A stretch of 64,000 nt of DNA from Bacillota bacterium (GCA_023460035.1 JAEWRN010000023.1:1-64000), one strand, 5' to 3'; positions 49,202 to 60,170 are shown, counted from the first letter of the stretch. Translations and numbers: made by a program. Notes: a model not told the origin generated them from the sequence alone.

Positions 49202-49237
49202 AAAAGCGACCACCGTGGTTAAGGGTGGTCGCTTTTT
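49202..49237. terminator. bidirectional terminator between prfB and galT
   Basis: AAAAGCGACCACC pairs with GGTGGTCGCTTTTT. Confidence 0.88.
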
Positions 49238-49284
49238 GCGTTGTTTTTTGTGGGTGGCAGAAGGGCAGGGTAAAAAGTGCAGGC

Positions 49285-50841
49285 TCAACGCCGGGGGTCG
49301 GCAATGGGGGCGCAGCCCATTGATGCCATAAAGCGGTCGCATGCGGCGGCCCCGGCGGCAGTCTGCTTAAACACGCCCGCATCTTCAAGGCAGCGGGCAA
49401 ATTTTGCACCGATTTCGTTTTGCAGCACTGTTTCGGCTGCCTTTGCGTTCAGTGCGGTGCCATAGCGGGCGCACAGCTCGTCAATCCACTCACGGTGCAC
49501 CGGCAGCGCCTGCTTTGCTTCTTCGGCGGGCAGCACCCCGCACAGTACGTCGGCAATTTGTTCGCTTTGTTCTTTCAGGCGGCTGGGTAAAATGGCAAGC
49601 CCCATCACCTCAATCAGGCCGATGTTTTCTTTTTTAATGTGGTGCAGGTCTTGATGCGGGTGAAAAATACCGTCCGGGTATTCTGCGCTGGTGGCGTTGT
49701 TGCGCGGCACCAAATCTAAAATATAACCGTCCTGCTCGGTATAATGCAAAATAGGGGTGACGGTGTTGTGTGCCACCCGATCATCGCCTTCGCCGCTGTA
49801 AGCAAGAATATTGGCGCCTTCATCGCTGTACGAGCGCCATGCGTGCAGCAAAAGGTCGGCAAAGTCAATCAGCTGGCGCATGTTCTGCCCGCTGCACCGG
49901 ATTGTAGAGACCGGCCAGTGGATGCGCTGAATGGTGATTTCGGGGAAGTCATCGCTGTGGTAAAACTGCTGGGCCGCCGCGCGCTGCATGGGGAACGCAT
50001 AATTGCCGCCCTGAAAATGGTTGTGGGACAAAATGCTGCCGCCGACAATGGGCAAATCGGCGTTGCTGCCGCAGGTATAGTGCGGGAACTGCCGCACAAA
50101 GTCAAACAGCCGCACAAAGGTGCTATGGTCAATTTTCATCGGCTCGTGCCGTGCACCAAACACAATGCAGTGCTCGTTGTAATACACATACGGGGAATAT
50201 TGCAGGTACCACGGCTCGCCCGCAAGGGTCACCGGTACCACGCGGTGGGTTTGCCGGGCGGGGAAGTTGATGCGCCCGCCATACCCGATGTTTTCAAGGC
50301 ACAGCATGCATTTGGGGTAGCCGGCGGCGGGCTGGCTGCGCTCTAAGGCAATGGTTTTAGGGTCTTTTTCGGGTTTAGTCAGGTTAATGGTGATTTCCAT
50401 ATCGCCATAAGGGCTGGCATAGCCCCATTTGATGTTGCGCGCAATGTCTGCCGTGCGGATATAGTTGCTAACAATGCAAAGCCGGTAAAAGTAATCGGTT
50501 GCGGCGCGGGCGCCCTGCTCTTTGTACAGCCGCTCAAATTCAGCACAAACTTCGCTTTCGCGCGGCATCAAAGCACCCATGATGCGGGCTTCAAAATTCA
50601 CCCGCAGCGCGTGCACGTCAGCATCGTAAAGCCCCATTTCACCGCCTATGGCAGAAAGAGCTGTTAAAATTTCGGTGGGGGTCTCGGGGCTTTCCTGCGG
50701 CAGCGCGCCGGTATACGGCTCGCCAAGGCCAAACAGGTCCAGCAGGGTATTGCGGGCAACAAGGGCATCCAGCTGGCCCACAAGGCCACAGCTGGTGCCA
50801 AAGCGCACAAGGCGTTCTATTTCATACGAAGCCTGGTTCAT
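49285..50841 (-). CDS. galT: UDP-glucose-hexose-1-phosphate uridylyltransferase (Firmicutes class)
   Basis: 518 residues from ATG at 50841 with GGGAGG upstream. This is the long Gram-positive GalT class: LCLENIGYGGRINFPARQTHR, LSHNHFQGGNYAFPMQRA (with the catalytic-type HNH) and PHQDLHHIKKENIGLIEVMGLAILPSRL. It exchanges UMP between UDP-glucose and galactose-1-phosphate. No galK or galE is adjacent; galU lies 2.4 kb to the left. Confidence 0.95.
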   Translation of the reverse strand: MNQASYEIERLVRFGTSCGLVGQLDALVARNTLLDLFGLGEPYTGALPQESPETPTEILTALSAIGGEMGLYDADVHALRVNFEARIMGALMPRESEVCAEFERLYKEQGARAATDYFYRLCIVSNYIRTADIARNIKWGYASPYGDMEITINLTKPEKDPKTIALERSQPAAGYPKCMLCLENIGYGGRINFPARQTHRVVPVTLAGEPWYLQYSPYVYYNEHCIVFGARHEPMKIDHSTFVRLFDFVRQFPHYTCGSNADLPIVGGSILSHNHFQGGNYAFPMQRAAAQQFYHSDDFPEITIQRIHWPVSTIRCSGQNMRQLIDFADLLLHAWRSYSDEGANILAYSGEGDDRVAHNTVTPILHYTEQDGYILDLVPRNNATSAEYPDGIFHPHQDLHHIKKENIGLIEVMGLAILPSRLKEQSEQIADVLCGVLPAEEAKQALPVHREWIDELCARYGTALNAKAAETVLQNEIGAKFARCLEDAGVFKQTAAGAAACDRFMASMGCAPIADPRR

Positions 50842-51001
50842 GAAAAGTACCTCCCGTAATGGCAGCGTGTCGCCGGTGGTAAGGCAGGGCCGGCAACCAT
50901 AAAATTGTTGCAGCACAGCTTCTGTGTTGCCTTTATTATAAAGCTTTTTGCAAAGTATAAACATAAAAAAATGTTGCACTTGTATGCAGGAAAAAAGAAA
51001 A

Positions 51002-51038
51002 CCGCCCGCACCGGCGGTAGTAACCGGGGTGCAGGCGG
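51002..51038 (-). terminator. terminator of panE
   Basis: CCGCCCGCACCGG pairs with CCGGGGTGCAGGCGG, with an A-rich run on its left (a U-run on the minus strand). Confidence 0.82.
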
Positions 51039-51064
51039 CAAAAAAATACAGGCAAAAGGCCGCT

Positions 51065-51997
51065 TTAGCTTAAAATCTGGCCCTCGTAATTTTGCTCAAT
51101 GGTGCGGATTAACAGGTACATTGTCTCGTTGCGCGGCGCGCTGATGCCCAAAGCACGGGCCTTGTTCACCACGCCGCCGTTGATTGAACCCACTTCGGTG
51201 GGGCGCCGGCTCAGTACATCCTGTTCGGTGCTGGTCAAATGGTCGCCCATTTCGGCCATCAGGCGGTGAAACGTCTCTTTAATGTCTACGGCATCAAGCG
51301 GGGAACCATCGGCCTTGGCAACGGCCGCTACTTCGTCAATGATCTGGTCGGCAAGGGTAATGGCCTCTGGTGTGCTGCTCAACACACCGCACCGCAGCCG
51401 GCAGACAGAGGTGATGCTGTTGGCCGTCGCGTTGATGGCGACCTTGGTCCAGATGGCGGTCATGATGTCCGGCGCGACGGTGCAGTTTAATCCGGCACGG
51501 TCAAACGCATCGCACACCTGCTGCAAAAACGGCGTCACGCTGCCGTTTGCGTTCATAATGGCCGTGTGCCCTTCGCCAATCGAGCGCACGCTGCCAATGC
51601 GGATCAAATCGCTGGGGAAATTGCTGGTGCCGATGATGATGCGCGACGCGGGGATGAATTCTTCAATCAATTCGCGGTTGCCAAGCCCGTTTTGCAGGCT
51701 CATCACCACGGTGTGCTCGCCCATAAAACCGCGCGCGCTTTCCAGCGCGGCGCGCGAATGCATCGCTTTCGTAAACAGCAGCACAAGGTCGGCAGTGTCC
51801 GGCACATCCGCCGCAAGGTAAGCGCTTACCTTGGCGGTGTGTTCGCCGTCGGCAAGCTGCAACAGCAGCCCCTCGGTGCGCATGGTTTCAATTGCGGCGG
51901 GTACGACGTCAATCATCGTGACATCCTCGCCTGCAAGTGCAAGTTTTGCACCGTAAAGCGTTCCCATCGCCCCGGCGCCAATAATTGCAATTTTCAA
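51065..51997 (-). CDS. panE: 2-dehydropantoate 2-reductase-family protein
   Basis: 310 residues. TTG at 51997 is chosen because AGGAGGGG is just upstream and the Rossmann motif IAIIGAGAMGTLYGAKLA follows at once; the longer frame is noise. KVAINATANSITSVCRLRCG holds the conserved catalytic Lys/Asn, and ENTE-type SINGGVVNKARALGIS the C-terminal helix. NADPH reduction of ketopantoate for coenzyme A is the reference activity; other 2-keto acids are possible because paralogs are common. No pan neighbours. Confidence 0.85.
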   Translation of the reverse strand: MKIAIIGAGAMGTLYGAKLALAGEDVTMIDVVPAAIETMRTEGLLLQLADGEHTAKVSAYLAADVPDTADLVLLFTKAMHSRAALESARGFMGEHTVVMSLQNGLGNRELIEEFIPASRIIIGTSNFPSDLIRIGSVRSIGEGHTAIMNANGSVTPFLQQVCDAFDRAGLNCTVAPDIMTAIWTKVAINATANSITSVCRLRCGVLSSTPEAITLADQIIDEVAAVAKADGSPLDAVDIKETFHRLMAEMGDHLTSTEQDVLSRRPTEVGSINGGVVNKARALGISAPRNETMYLLIRTIEQNYEGQILS

Positions 51998-52054
51998 AAA
52001 AGCCCCTCCTGTTAAATGGCATTTGCGGTTGCACGGCACAAGACCGGGCAAAAA

Positions 52055-52092
52055 AAGGGTGCGAAGCGGCCATGGCTGCTTCGTACCCCTTT
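52055..52092 (-). terminator. terminator of dnaD-dnaI
   Basis: AAAGGGTGCGAAGC pairs with GCTTCGTACCCCTTT through a GGCC/GGCT inner stem; the minus strand ends in a U-run. Confidence 0.82.
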
Positions 52093-52152
52093 GTACTTGT
52101 AAAGTATAGCACAAAAATGTGCCGTTGTAAAAGCGTACTGTTTTACAGGCGG

Positions 52153-53130
52153 TCAAGGGTGCCCCGCGGTTTTTAACAGCCGAATGTCATCGCCAAAAAA
52201 ATGCACCAGTGTGCAGCTGCCCAGCAGGCGGCTTGCCACCTTTTCGGTGTAGCGGCTGTTCAGTGTTTGCTGGCTGCGGATATTGCTGGTGTAAATGGTG
52301 GGCAGCTTGCGGCACAGCCGGGTGTCCACAATGCGGTACAGGCAGCTTGCCACAAACGGCGTTAAAAACTCGGTGCCAAGGTCGTCTAAAATCAGCAGCT
52401 CGGCCTCCAGCATGGCCTGCAAGGTTTCACCGCCGCCGCTATACCGGTCGCGGTCAATATCGGCAAAAGCGGTTTGGCTGCTGAGGTATAGTACGTCAAA
52501 CCCGGCGTTCAGCACGCGGTTTGCAATTGCAAGTGCAAGGTGCGTTTTGCCAAGGCCGGCGTCCCCGGCAAAAAACAGGCTGGGGCAATCGGCAGAAAAG
52601 TGCTGCGCGTAATCAATACACTGCGGCAAAATGTTGCGCATGTTTTCGCGCGGCGAAAACCCAAATTCCGGGTTGGACTGGCCGGAATAATAGTCGAGTG
52701 AAAAATTTTCGAAATTACAGGACGAAAGGGGGGCAAGCCCGCCAAGCTCCTGCCGGCGCAACTGGTGCATCAGCTCGGTGACACAGCTGCAGATGTGCCC
52801 GTCATGCAGGCCCGTGTCGCTGCAAATGCGGCAGGTGAACTGCGGCTGCAAAAAGTCTCGTGCAAAGCCCCCCTGTGCCAGTAAGTCACGCCGCTGTGCT
52901 TCAATTTCCCGCAATATGTTCTGCTTTTCTTCAATGGCGGCACCGGTAATGCCGGCGGCGCCCATGCGCGCAATTTCAAGGCCGGTGCTGATGGCTGTAT
53001 TTTCCAGTGTCAGCAGGCGGGGCAGTTTGTCGTAGGCAGTCTGCCGGTGTTCTTCAGCCAGCGTAACGGCCTGCTGGCGGCGGCGGCGCACCTCTTCCAG
53101 CGCGCGGCGGCGCAGGGTGGCTTTATCCAT
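52153..53130 (-). CDS. dnaI: DnaC/DnaI-type helicase loader ATPase
   Basis: 325 residues; the ATG at 53130 overlaps the dnaD stop (TGATG). An N-terminal coiled segment and four Cys (CRICSDTGLHDGHICSC, ~98-114) form a zinc-binding loader domain, then an AAA+ core with Walker A AGDAGLGKTHLA (~195), Walker B LLILDDLGTEF and a sensor region (PTIYTSNI). It loads the replicative helicase DnaB/DnaC. Confidence 0.93.
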   Translation of the reverse strand: MDKATLRRRALEEVRRRRQQAVTLAEEHRQTAYDKLPRLLTLENTAISTGLEIARMGAAGITGAAIEEKQNILREIEAQRRDLLAQGGFARDFLQPQFTCRICSDTGLHDGHICSCVTELMHQLRRQELGGLAPLSSCNFENFSLDYYSGQSNPEFGFSPRENMRNILPQCIDYAQHFSADCPSLFFAGDAGLGKTHLALAIANRVLNAGFDVLYLSSQTAFADIDRDRYSGGGETLQAMLEAELLILDDLGTEFLTPFVASCLYRIVDTRLCRKLPTIYTSNIRSQQTLNSRYTEKVASRLLGSCTLVHFFGDDIRLLKTAGHP

Positions 53131-54080
53131 CAGCGATCCTCCCCTTTTCTAAATTGGGGCACCTTGCCAATGCGGCGCAGCATAAAGTCGTTTTCTGGGG
53201 TAACTTCACGGCTTTTTGCCTGCACATTGGCGGGGCCCAAATCTTCAATCTCGCGCGGGGTGCGGTAGCCTTTGGCATGCCATTTTTTCAGCATGGCACT
53301 AATGTACCGCACATTGTTTTTGTCACCGGCACGCTGTACGGCGGCGCTGATCATCTGCGAGTCGTAGCCATACTCTTCATACCAGCGGGCGACCATGGTG
53401 CACTCCCCGGCGGTCAGGCCGTCGGCGGGGATGCCAAGCAGCTTTGCGGCGTCTTGCGTAAAAATGTCCCGCTGGGCCAGCACGGCAAGGTAACGCTCGG
53501 CATCCGCGCCGGTGCGAATACCGCTTTCGCGCCACGAAAGCAGGGCGCGGGCGATGTATTTCACATTCCTCTTGCCGCGGGCCACAAAATGTGCAATGCC
53601 GGTCAAGATCATATCAACAGGCAGTTTATCCTGCAAATACAGCGACGCCAGCAAGTTGCCGTCCCCTTCATTTAAAAGGCCGCCAAACAGGTTTTGGCTT
53701 TCGGTGATTAAAATGCTCACCTGTTCATCGGTGGCGGCCGCCGCGGCAATTTCGCGGGCAGAAAGTCGCGGCGGTTTTGGCGCACGGGGTGCCACAGGGG
53801 CTGCCGCCGCCGGTGCACCGGCTTGCTGCACCACTTCCAGCAGGCCCGCGCCTGCCCAGTAATTCAATATCTTGTCAAGGTTTTGCGGGCCAGAAAGCTC
53901 TGGCGCCACCGCCTTGTTTGCGGCGAATTCACGCAGCAGTTCAGCCTCGCGCACCTCGCCGTCACGCAAGATGGCAAGTATAATCGCAAGCTGCGCCGGG
54001 GTTAGCGCAGAAAGCCTGCGCAGCACCAACGCGGGGATGGCCACCGTGTCGCCACAGCTTTTGTTTAAACGGTATTCCAT
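53130..54080 (-). CDS. dnaD: DnaD-domain replication initiation protein
   Basis: 316 residues from ATG at 54080 (GGGAGG upstream). An N-terminal winged helix (ALTPAQLAIILAILRDGEVREAELLREF) and two DnaB_2/DnaD-type repeats (GLTAGECTMVARWYEEYGYDSQMI, YRTPREIEDLGP) can be seen, with a Pro/Ala linker at ~95-125. Such proteins remodel DNA at the origin and recruit DnaI, encoded directly downstream. Confidence 0.9.
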   Translation of the reverse strand: MEYRLNKSCGDTVAIPALVLRRLSALTPAQLAIILAILRDGEVREAELLREFAANKAVAPELSGPQNLDKILNYWAGAGLLEVVQQAGAPAAAAPVAPRAPKPPRLSAREIAAAAATDEQVSILITESQNLFGGLLNEGDGNLLASLYLQDKLPVDMILTGIAHFVARGKRNVKYIARALLSWRESGIRTGADAERYLAVLAQRDIFTQDAAKLLGIPADGLTAGECTMVARWYEEYGYDSQMISAAVQRAGDKNNVRYISAMLKKWHAKGYRTPREIEDLGPANVQAKSREVTPENDFMLRRIGKVPQFRKGEDR

Positions 54081-54200
54081 CTGTGGCCTCCCTCCCATAA
54101 AAATGCGGTACTACTTTGCTCTTTATTCTAAACTGCAACCGGGTGTCTGTCAATCGACGAATGCGCACCAATGCAAGCGCGCAAGAGCCATTTTAGGGCA

Positions 54201-54240
54201 AAAAAAAGCACCCGTAACAGCTGCCTGCCGCTACCGGTGC
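54201..54240 (-). terminator. terminator of tRNA-Gly
   Basis: GCACCCGTAACAGC (54208-) pairs with GCTACCGGTGC, with seven A (54201-54207) giving the U-run on the minus strand. Confidence 0.8.
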
Positions 54241-54246
54241 GTGGGT

Positions 54247-54322
54247 TGGAGCGGGTTACGAGACTCGAACTCGCCACCTTCTGCTTGGGAAGCAGACGCT
54301 CTACCAGATGAGCTAAACCCGC
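54247..54322 (-). tRNA. tRNA-Gly (anticodon CCC)
   Basis: Full cloverleaf on the minus strand: acceptor GCGGGTT/AACCCGC, D-arm GCTCATCTGGTAGAGC, anticodon stem TCTGC/GCAGA with loop TTCCCAA (CCC, reading GGG), T-loop TTCGAGT, and encoded CCA (TGG at 54247-54249). Confidence 0.95.
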
Positions 54323-54709
54323 AACTCTATTTTGAGAGTGCTTTTCTATTTTAGCCCGACACCGGGTAAATGTCAACGCCCTATTTTGCAAAAAGTGAAT
54401 TTTTCTGTTGCCGCATGTGCGGCAAAGCCTGTGGGGCTGTGGCTAAACCGGGCCCGGCAGGTAAGAAAAAACAAAGAAACCGGGATAAAATAAAATAAAA
54501 CGTGACAATATGTGCTAAATGCAAGTTGTGAAACCGAGGGTTTAGCCGATTATTTGAAATAGAGAGGTAATTGCGGAGTGTCGTGGGGTTTCTATGCGGT
54601 TGCCGCTTTTTTGCTGTGAGGCCATAGTGGCGAGAGGGCGCCCCTGTGATTTTTGCGGCAGGATATACTTTGTGTTTTGCTGTTTGCAAAAAAAGGAGAG
54701 ACTCTTTTT
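54323..54709. other. 387-base gap between tRNA-Gly and the chemoreceptor gene
   Basis: AT-rich, without a coding frame I can support. It must hold the tRNA promoter and the chemoreceptor promoter. GCCGATTA at 54545-54552 resembles a sigma-D (flagellar) -10, but the matching TAAA -35 is not present 15 bases upstream. Confidence 0.4.
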
Positions 54710-56911
54710 ATGAAACTGAAATGGAACAAAAATTTCAGCGGTGACGGTGCTAAAAAACTGGACAAAGAAGCCGCAAAAGAGCTGAAAAAACAAATCAAAG
54801 CGCAAAAGCAGCAGGCCAGACAAAAAATGGATGATGCGGCGGTGACCGTGTTTGAGGGCAAAGGCCACGGTGCCAAAAGCCTGCTGAGTAAAATCTTGTT
54901 GTTTGTCGGGGTGCCGGTGCTGGCTTCGTTTGCCATTGTGGCAGTGGTCGTTTTGGTTTTGGTGCGCACGACAACGGTAGACCTTTCCAACCAGTTGCTC
55001 ACTGCAAAATCGCAAACTGCGGCAGCTGAAATTGCAAATGATTTGCAGCAGTATGAAAATGCGGTGCAGCAGCTTGCCAATAATGTGCTGGTACAAAATG
55101 TGATTAAAGGCTCCAGTGCCGGCCAGCTGATGTACGCTGACCCCAATTATAAACTGATGATGGACACACTGTACGAAATGAACCGGAATGACGACAGTGT
55201 GCTGGATATTTTCGTTATCAGCGTCAACGCAAACGAGCTTACTTCGACTGCCGGTGCGCACAACATTGATTATCATACCAAAGAGCGCCCTTGGTATGCC
55301 GAAATGGAAGCAAATCAGGGCCTGACGCTGACTGAACCGTATGAAGACATCACGACGAAAAATCAGGTCACCTCGGTGCTTGTGCCCATTACCGATACGG
55401 CAACGGGTGAAGTTGTGGGTGTGGTGGGGCTGGACCTCACGCTGGACAAGCTGAGCCAAAAAATTGCCACGTTTGAACTGGGGGACACCGGGTATTTTAT
55501 TGTGGCGACCAAGGGCGGTCAGCTGCTGTTTCACCCGGATGCCAGCGCGATCAACACGAATATTGCCGACACCGACCTTTCGGACAATTTAAAGCAGGCG
55601 GTGCTTTCGCAGACAAGCGGGGAAATCGTGTATACGATGCACGATGCACAGGCACACGGCTACCTTGCGCCCATTGGCACCACGGGCTGGACGGTGACGA
55701 CCGGCCTGCCGGAGGGTGAGTTTTACCAGCAGTACAACACCATGTTTACCACGACCTTGTCGGTGTTTGCCGTGGCGGTGGCGGTGGTTTTATTGATGAT
55801 TATCTTTGTCTCGCGCGGCATTGTTGCCCCGCTGAAAAAGCTGACGGTGACGGCAAACCAGATCGCCGACGGGCGGCTGGATATTTCGGCCGAGGTGCGC
55901 TCGCGCGATGAAACCGGGCAACTGGCGGTAGCAATCAACCGCACAGTGGTGCAGCTCAACCGGTATATCGGCTATATCCGCGAAATTACCAGTGTGCTGG
56001 GCGTGATGGCGCGCGGGGATATGCGGGTGAAGCTGCAGCAGGACTATGCCGGCGAGTTTGCGCCTATCAAAGACGCATTGCTGAATATTTCGGCTTCGCT
56101 GAATTATACGCTGTCGATGATCAACAACGCGGCAGAGCAGGTAGATTCCGGTGCGGGGCAGGTATCGTCCTCCGCACAGGCACTAGCCTCCGGTGCAACC
56201 GAGCAGGCAGCCACGGTAGAACAGCTGACGGCCTCGGTTACCACGGTGGCAAAGCAGGCAGAAGAAAATGCGCAAAATGTGCGCACTGCCGCGGGGTATG
56301 TATCCAAGGTGGCGGCAGGCGTGCGCAGCGGCAATGAAGAAATGCACAACCTTAATCAGGCGATGGATGAAATTCGCTCGTCGTCTGAAAAAATTTCGGC
56401 AATCACCAAAACAATTGAGGACATTGCGTTCCAGACCAATATTTTGGCGCTCAACGCCGCGATTGAGGCGGCGCGTGCGGGTGCTGCCGGCAAAGGCTTT
56501 GCGGTGGTAGCGGACGAAGTGCGCAACCTTGCGGCAAAATCAGCCGAGGCCGCGCGGGAGACCGGGGTGCTGATCGAGCAATCGGTGGCGACCGTAGCAC
56601 ATGGTGATGCGCTTGCTGAAAAAACGACCCAAATGCTGATGGAAATTGCCCAGCACGCCGAGCAGGTCAGCCAGGCAGTGGGGCAGGTAGATCAGGCCTC
56701 TGCCGATCAGGCCGAGGCAATTGAGCAGATTAACCAGGGCCTTGCGCTGGTGTCGTCGGTCGTGCAGACCAATGCCGCCACCGCAGAGCAAAGCTCTGCC
56801 GCCAGTGAAGAGCTTGCGGCGCAGGCCCAGTCGCTGAAGGCGGAGGTAGAAAAGTTTATGCTGGATGACGGCAGCGACGAAGAGGTGGCAGAAGCTGCCC
56901 CGCAGGAATAA
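54710..56911 (+). CDS. methyl-accepting chemotaxis protein (dCache-type)
   Basis: 733 residues, ATG at 54710 with AAGGAGAG upstream. A Lys-rich cytoplasmic start with one membrane helix (~60-82), then an extracellular dCache_1 sensor (~85-350, HTKERPWYAEMEANQGLTLTEPYED is its ligand-pocket motif), second helix (~360-380, SVFAVAVAVVLLMIIFVS), HAMP (~382-435) and the long cytoplasmic signalling coil with the hairpin tip EDIAFQTNILALNAAIEAARAGAAGKGFAVVADEVRNLA. Such dCache domains often bind amino acids or dicarboxylates; the ligand is not known. No che or flagellar genes in the window. Confidence 0.95.
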   Translation: MKLKWNKNFSGDGAKKLDKEAAKELKKQIKAQKQQARQKMDDAAVTVFEGKGHGAKSLLSKILLFVGVPVLASFAIVAVVVLVLVRTTTVDLSNQLLTAKSQTAAAEIANDLQQYENAVQQLANNVLVQNVIKGSSAGQLMYADPNYKLMMDTLYEMNRNDDSVLDIFVISVNANELTSTAGAHNIDYHTKERPWYAEMEANQGLTLTEPYEDITTKNQVTSVLVPITDTATGEVVGVVGLDLTLDKLSQKIATFELGDTGYFIVATKGGQLLFHPDASAINTNIADTDLSDNLKQAVLSQTSGEIVYTMHDAQAHGYLAPIGTTGWTVTTGLPEGEFYQQYNTMFTTTLSVFAVAVAVVLLMIIFVSRGIVAPLKKLTVTANQIADGRLDISAEVRSRDETGQLAVAINRTVVQLNRYIGYIREITSVLGVMARGDMRVKLQQDYAGEFAPIKDALLNISASLNYTLSMINNAAEQVDSGAGQVSSSAQALASGATEQAATVEQLTASVTTVAKQAEENAQNVRTAAGYVSKVAAGVRSGNEEMHNLNQAMDEIRSSSEKISAITKTIEDIAFQTNILALNAAIEAARAGAAGKGFAVVADEVRNLAAKSAEAARETGVLIEQSVATVAHGDALAEKTTQMLMEIAQHAEQVSQAVGQVDQASADQAEAIEQINQGLALVSSVVQTNAATAEQSSAASEELAAQAQSLKAEVEKFMLDDGSDEEVAEAAPQE

Positions 56912-56952
56912 CACGGCAGAAACGGGTAACATAAAACAGGACAAATACAACA

Positions 56953-56984
56953 AGAGGGCAGGCTGCCGCGGCAGCCTGCCCTCT
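56953..56984. terminator. perfect palindromic terminator
   Basis: A 32-base palindrome (AGAGGGCAGGCTGC, CGCG, GCAGCCTGCCCTCT). It lies between the chemoreceptor and the convergent mtaB gene. Confidence 0.75.
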
Positions 56985-57077
56985 TACATATTGTTTCTAT
57001 TGTGAATGATAAATATATTAGATGGATAACATATTGTGGTTCAGCCGGCCGAAGCCCTGTGTTGCGACTGCCCGCCC

Positions 57078-58370
57078 TCAGCCCACTATGGCGGCGCGGC
57101 AACGGGTGCCGTCAAAGCTGCCCAGCGTCACCGGCACAATGCTGCCCTGTGTGGCGCTGGCCGAGGGCACGACAACGGGGATATACCTTGTGGTGTAACC
57201 GGTGTACAGACCCTTGCTGACGGGCTGCTCCAGTAATACGGTATCTTGCTGGCCCTGCCAGCCGTCAATCACTTCTTTGCGCACGGCTTCGGCAGCGGTG
57301 TTCATCGTGTGGCTGCGCTGCAATTTAACCTGTCGGTCAATCTGCCCGGGCATTTTGGCCGCTACGGTGCCGGAGCGCTGCGAATAACTAAACACATGCA
57401 CCTTCAAAAACTCGATTTTCTGCACAAAGGCAAGGCTTTCGGCAAAGTCCTCTTCGCTCTCCCCGGGGAAACCGACAATCACGTCGGTGGTGAACACCGG
57501 GCGGTCAAACAACCCGCGCATTTTTTGAACGACTTCGGCGTATTCGGCGGGGGTGTAATGCCGGTTCATTGCCTGCAGTGTTTTGGCACAGCCACTTTGC
57601 AGCGACAGGTGAAACTGCGGGCATAGCTTTGGTACGGCGGCAAGGCGCTTTAACGTTTCGTCAGAAAGCAGGTCGGGTTCTACCGAGCCCAGGCGAATGC
57701 GCTCAATACCCGGTACTGCGGCGGCCTGCTCAACCACCTCTGCCAGCGACGAGCCGATGTCCAGCCCATAGCAGCACAGGTTGATGCCGGACAATACGAC
57801 TTCGCGGTAGCCCTCTGCCGCAAGGCTGTGCAGCTCTGCCAGCACATTATCCAGCCCGCGGCTGCGCACCCGGCCACGTGCTTTGGGTATGATGCAGTAC
57901 GCGCAGGCCCGGTTGCAGCCATCTTCAATTTTTAAAAATGCGCGGGTATGGCCAAGGGGCTGCTCGCTGGGCAGCTCTTCAAACACTTCGTCGGTCGTGT
58001 GCGCGGGGATATCCACCACCCGCTCACCCGTCTGCAAAAACTGCTGCACATCGGCAACCAGCTTGCTGCGGGTGCGGGTGCCGGTCACCACGTCGGCCTC
58101 TTGTACGGTTTCGGCCTCCGCGGGGAAGGCCTGCGGGTAACAGCCGGTCAGCACTGTCACGGCGGCGGGGTTTTCGCGCTTGCAGCGCCGCAGCCACTGG
58201 CGGCTTTTTTTGTCACCGCCCGCGGTGACGGTACAGCTGTTGACAATATAAACGTCGGCGGCATCCTCCGGCCCAACGATCTCATACCCGTTTTCAAAAA
58301 AAAGCTGCTGCAGTGCCCCGGTTTCGTTTTGGTTCACCTTGCAGCCCAATGTATAAAAACCTGCTTTCAA
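57078..58370 (-). CDS. mtaB: tRNA threonylcarbamoyladenosine C2-methylthiotransferase
   Basis: 430 residues. TTG at 58370 has AAGAGGT 6 bases upstream and gives the family start (KAGFYTLGCKVNQNET); a TTG at 58394 is an alternative. UPF0004 domain with Cys in GCKVN, NSCTV and LTGCYPQ for one cluster, radical SAM CNRACAYCIIPKARGR (~150) for the other, and a C-terminal TRAM domain. It converts t6A37 to ms2t6A37 in tRNA reading ANN codons. Confidence 0.95.
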   Translation of the reverse strand: MKAGFYTLGCKVNQNETGALQQLFFENGYEIVGPEDAADVYIVNSCTVTAGGDKKSRQWLRRCKRENPAAVTVLTGCYPQAFPAEAETVQEADVVTGTRTRSKLVADVQQFLQTGERVVDIPAHTTDEVFEELPSEQPLGHTRAFLKIEDGCNRACAYCIIPKARGRVRSRGLDNVLAELHSLAAEGYREVVLSGINLCCYGLDIGSSLAEVVEQAAAVPGIERIRLGSVEPDLLSDETLKRLAAVPKLCPQFHLSLQSGCAKTLQAMNRHYTPAEYAEVVQKMRGLFDRPVFTTDVIVGFPGESEEDFAESLAFVQKIEFLKVHVFSYSQRSGTVAAKMPGQIDRQVKLQRSHTMNTAAEAVRKEVIDGWQGQQDTVLLEQPVSKGLYTGYTTRYIPVVVPSASATQGSIVPVTLGSFDGTRCRAAIVG

Positions 58371-58579
58371 ACTGATACCTCTTTCTTCAGCCAATTGGCG
58401 GTTGTGATGCTATTATACAAAATTTGGCGCGGTGGCACAAGCGGGGCCCGCCGGGGTTGCCGGTGTTTGCGGCCCAGCCCGGTAAAAAGCGGGCGGCAAC
58501 GGGCGGGCAAAGGGGGAAACGCGGTTGTGAAACAGCTGCGAACAGTGCGTTAAATTTTAGCGTGAAAGCGGTTTTTCGC
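58371..58579. other. intergenic region between mtaB and pgi
   Basis: GC-rich, with no coding frame I can support and no clear hairpin for mtaB on this side. Confidence 0.4.
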
Positions 58580-58608
58580 TTGACAGTGGCAGGGTGGTAC
58601 TATATCAT
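58580..58608 (+). promoter_or_regulatory. promoter of pgi
   Basis: Perfect TTGACA (58580-58585), 17 bases, TATCAT (58603-58608). Transcription would start near 58615. Confidence 0.75.
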
Positions 58609-58614
58609 AAAGAC

Positions 58615-58751
58615 AAAGGTTAGTAGTCTTGGCGGCAATTCGCGCCTTCACTGCCAACCCCGGGGAAAGCAGAGGGGTAAGTCCTCCCCGGCGCACCGCA
58701 AAATCGGCTTGGGGACGCCGCTTTCTTGTGCATTTATCTGGAGGCAAAATT
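58615..58751 (+). promoter_or_regulatory. long structured 5' leader of pgi, unassigned RNA element
   Basis: About 137 untranslated bases with high GC and several possible stems: GGCGGC near the start can pair with GCCGC near the end, and CCGGGGA... pairs with CCTCCCCGG inside, leaving purine-rich loops (AAAGCAG, GGTAAGT). I do not recognise a known riboswitch. The ribosome site (GGAGGC) lies outside the outer stem. Confidence 0.4.
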
Positions 58752-60086
<1,335 letters not shown>

Positions 60087-60170
60087 CCCGTTTGCGGCAT
60101 TTCGCCGCAACATCCCAAGTAGGCAACATTGGTGTTCGTTGCCGATGTTCAAAATAAAGGAGGAATTCCA

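Noticed and set aside
54526..54552. A flagellar sigma-D promoter for the chemoreceptor.
   Set aside because: The GCCGATTA-like -10 is good, but the TAAA -35 is absent at the required distance.
58615..58751. A known riboswitch (TPP, cobalamin, c-di-GMP, THF, SAM and similar) in the pgi leader.
   Set aside because: None of the core motifs I can recall is present; it is kept only as an unassigned element.
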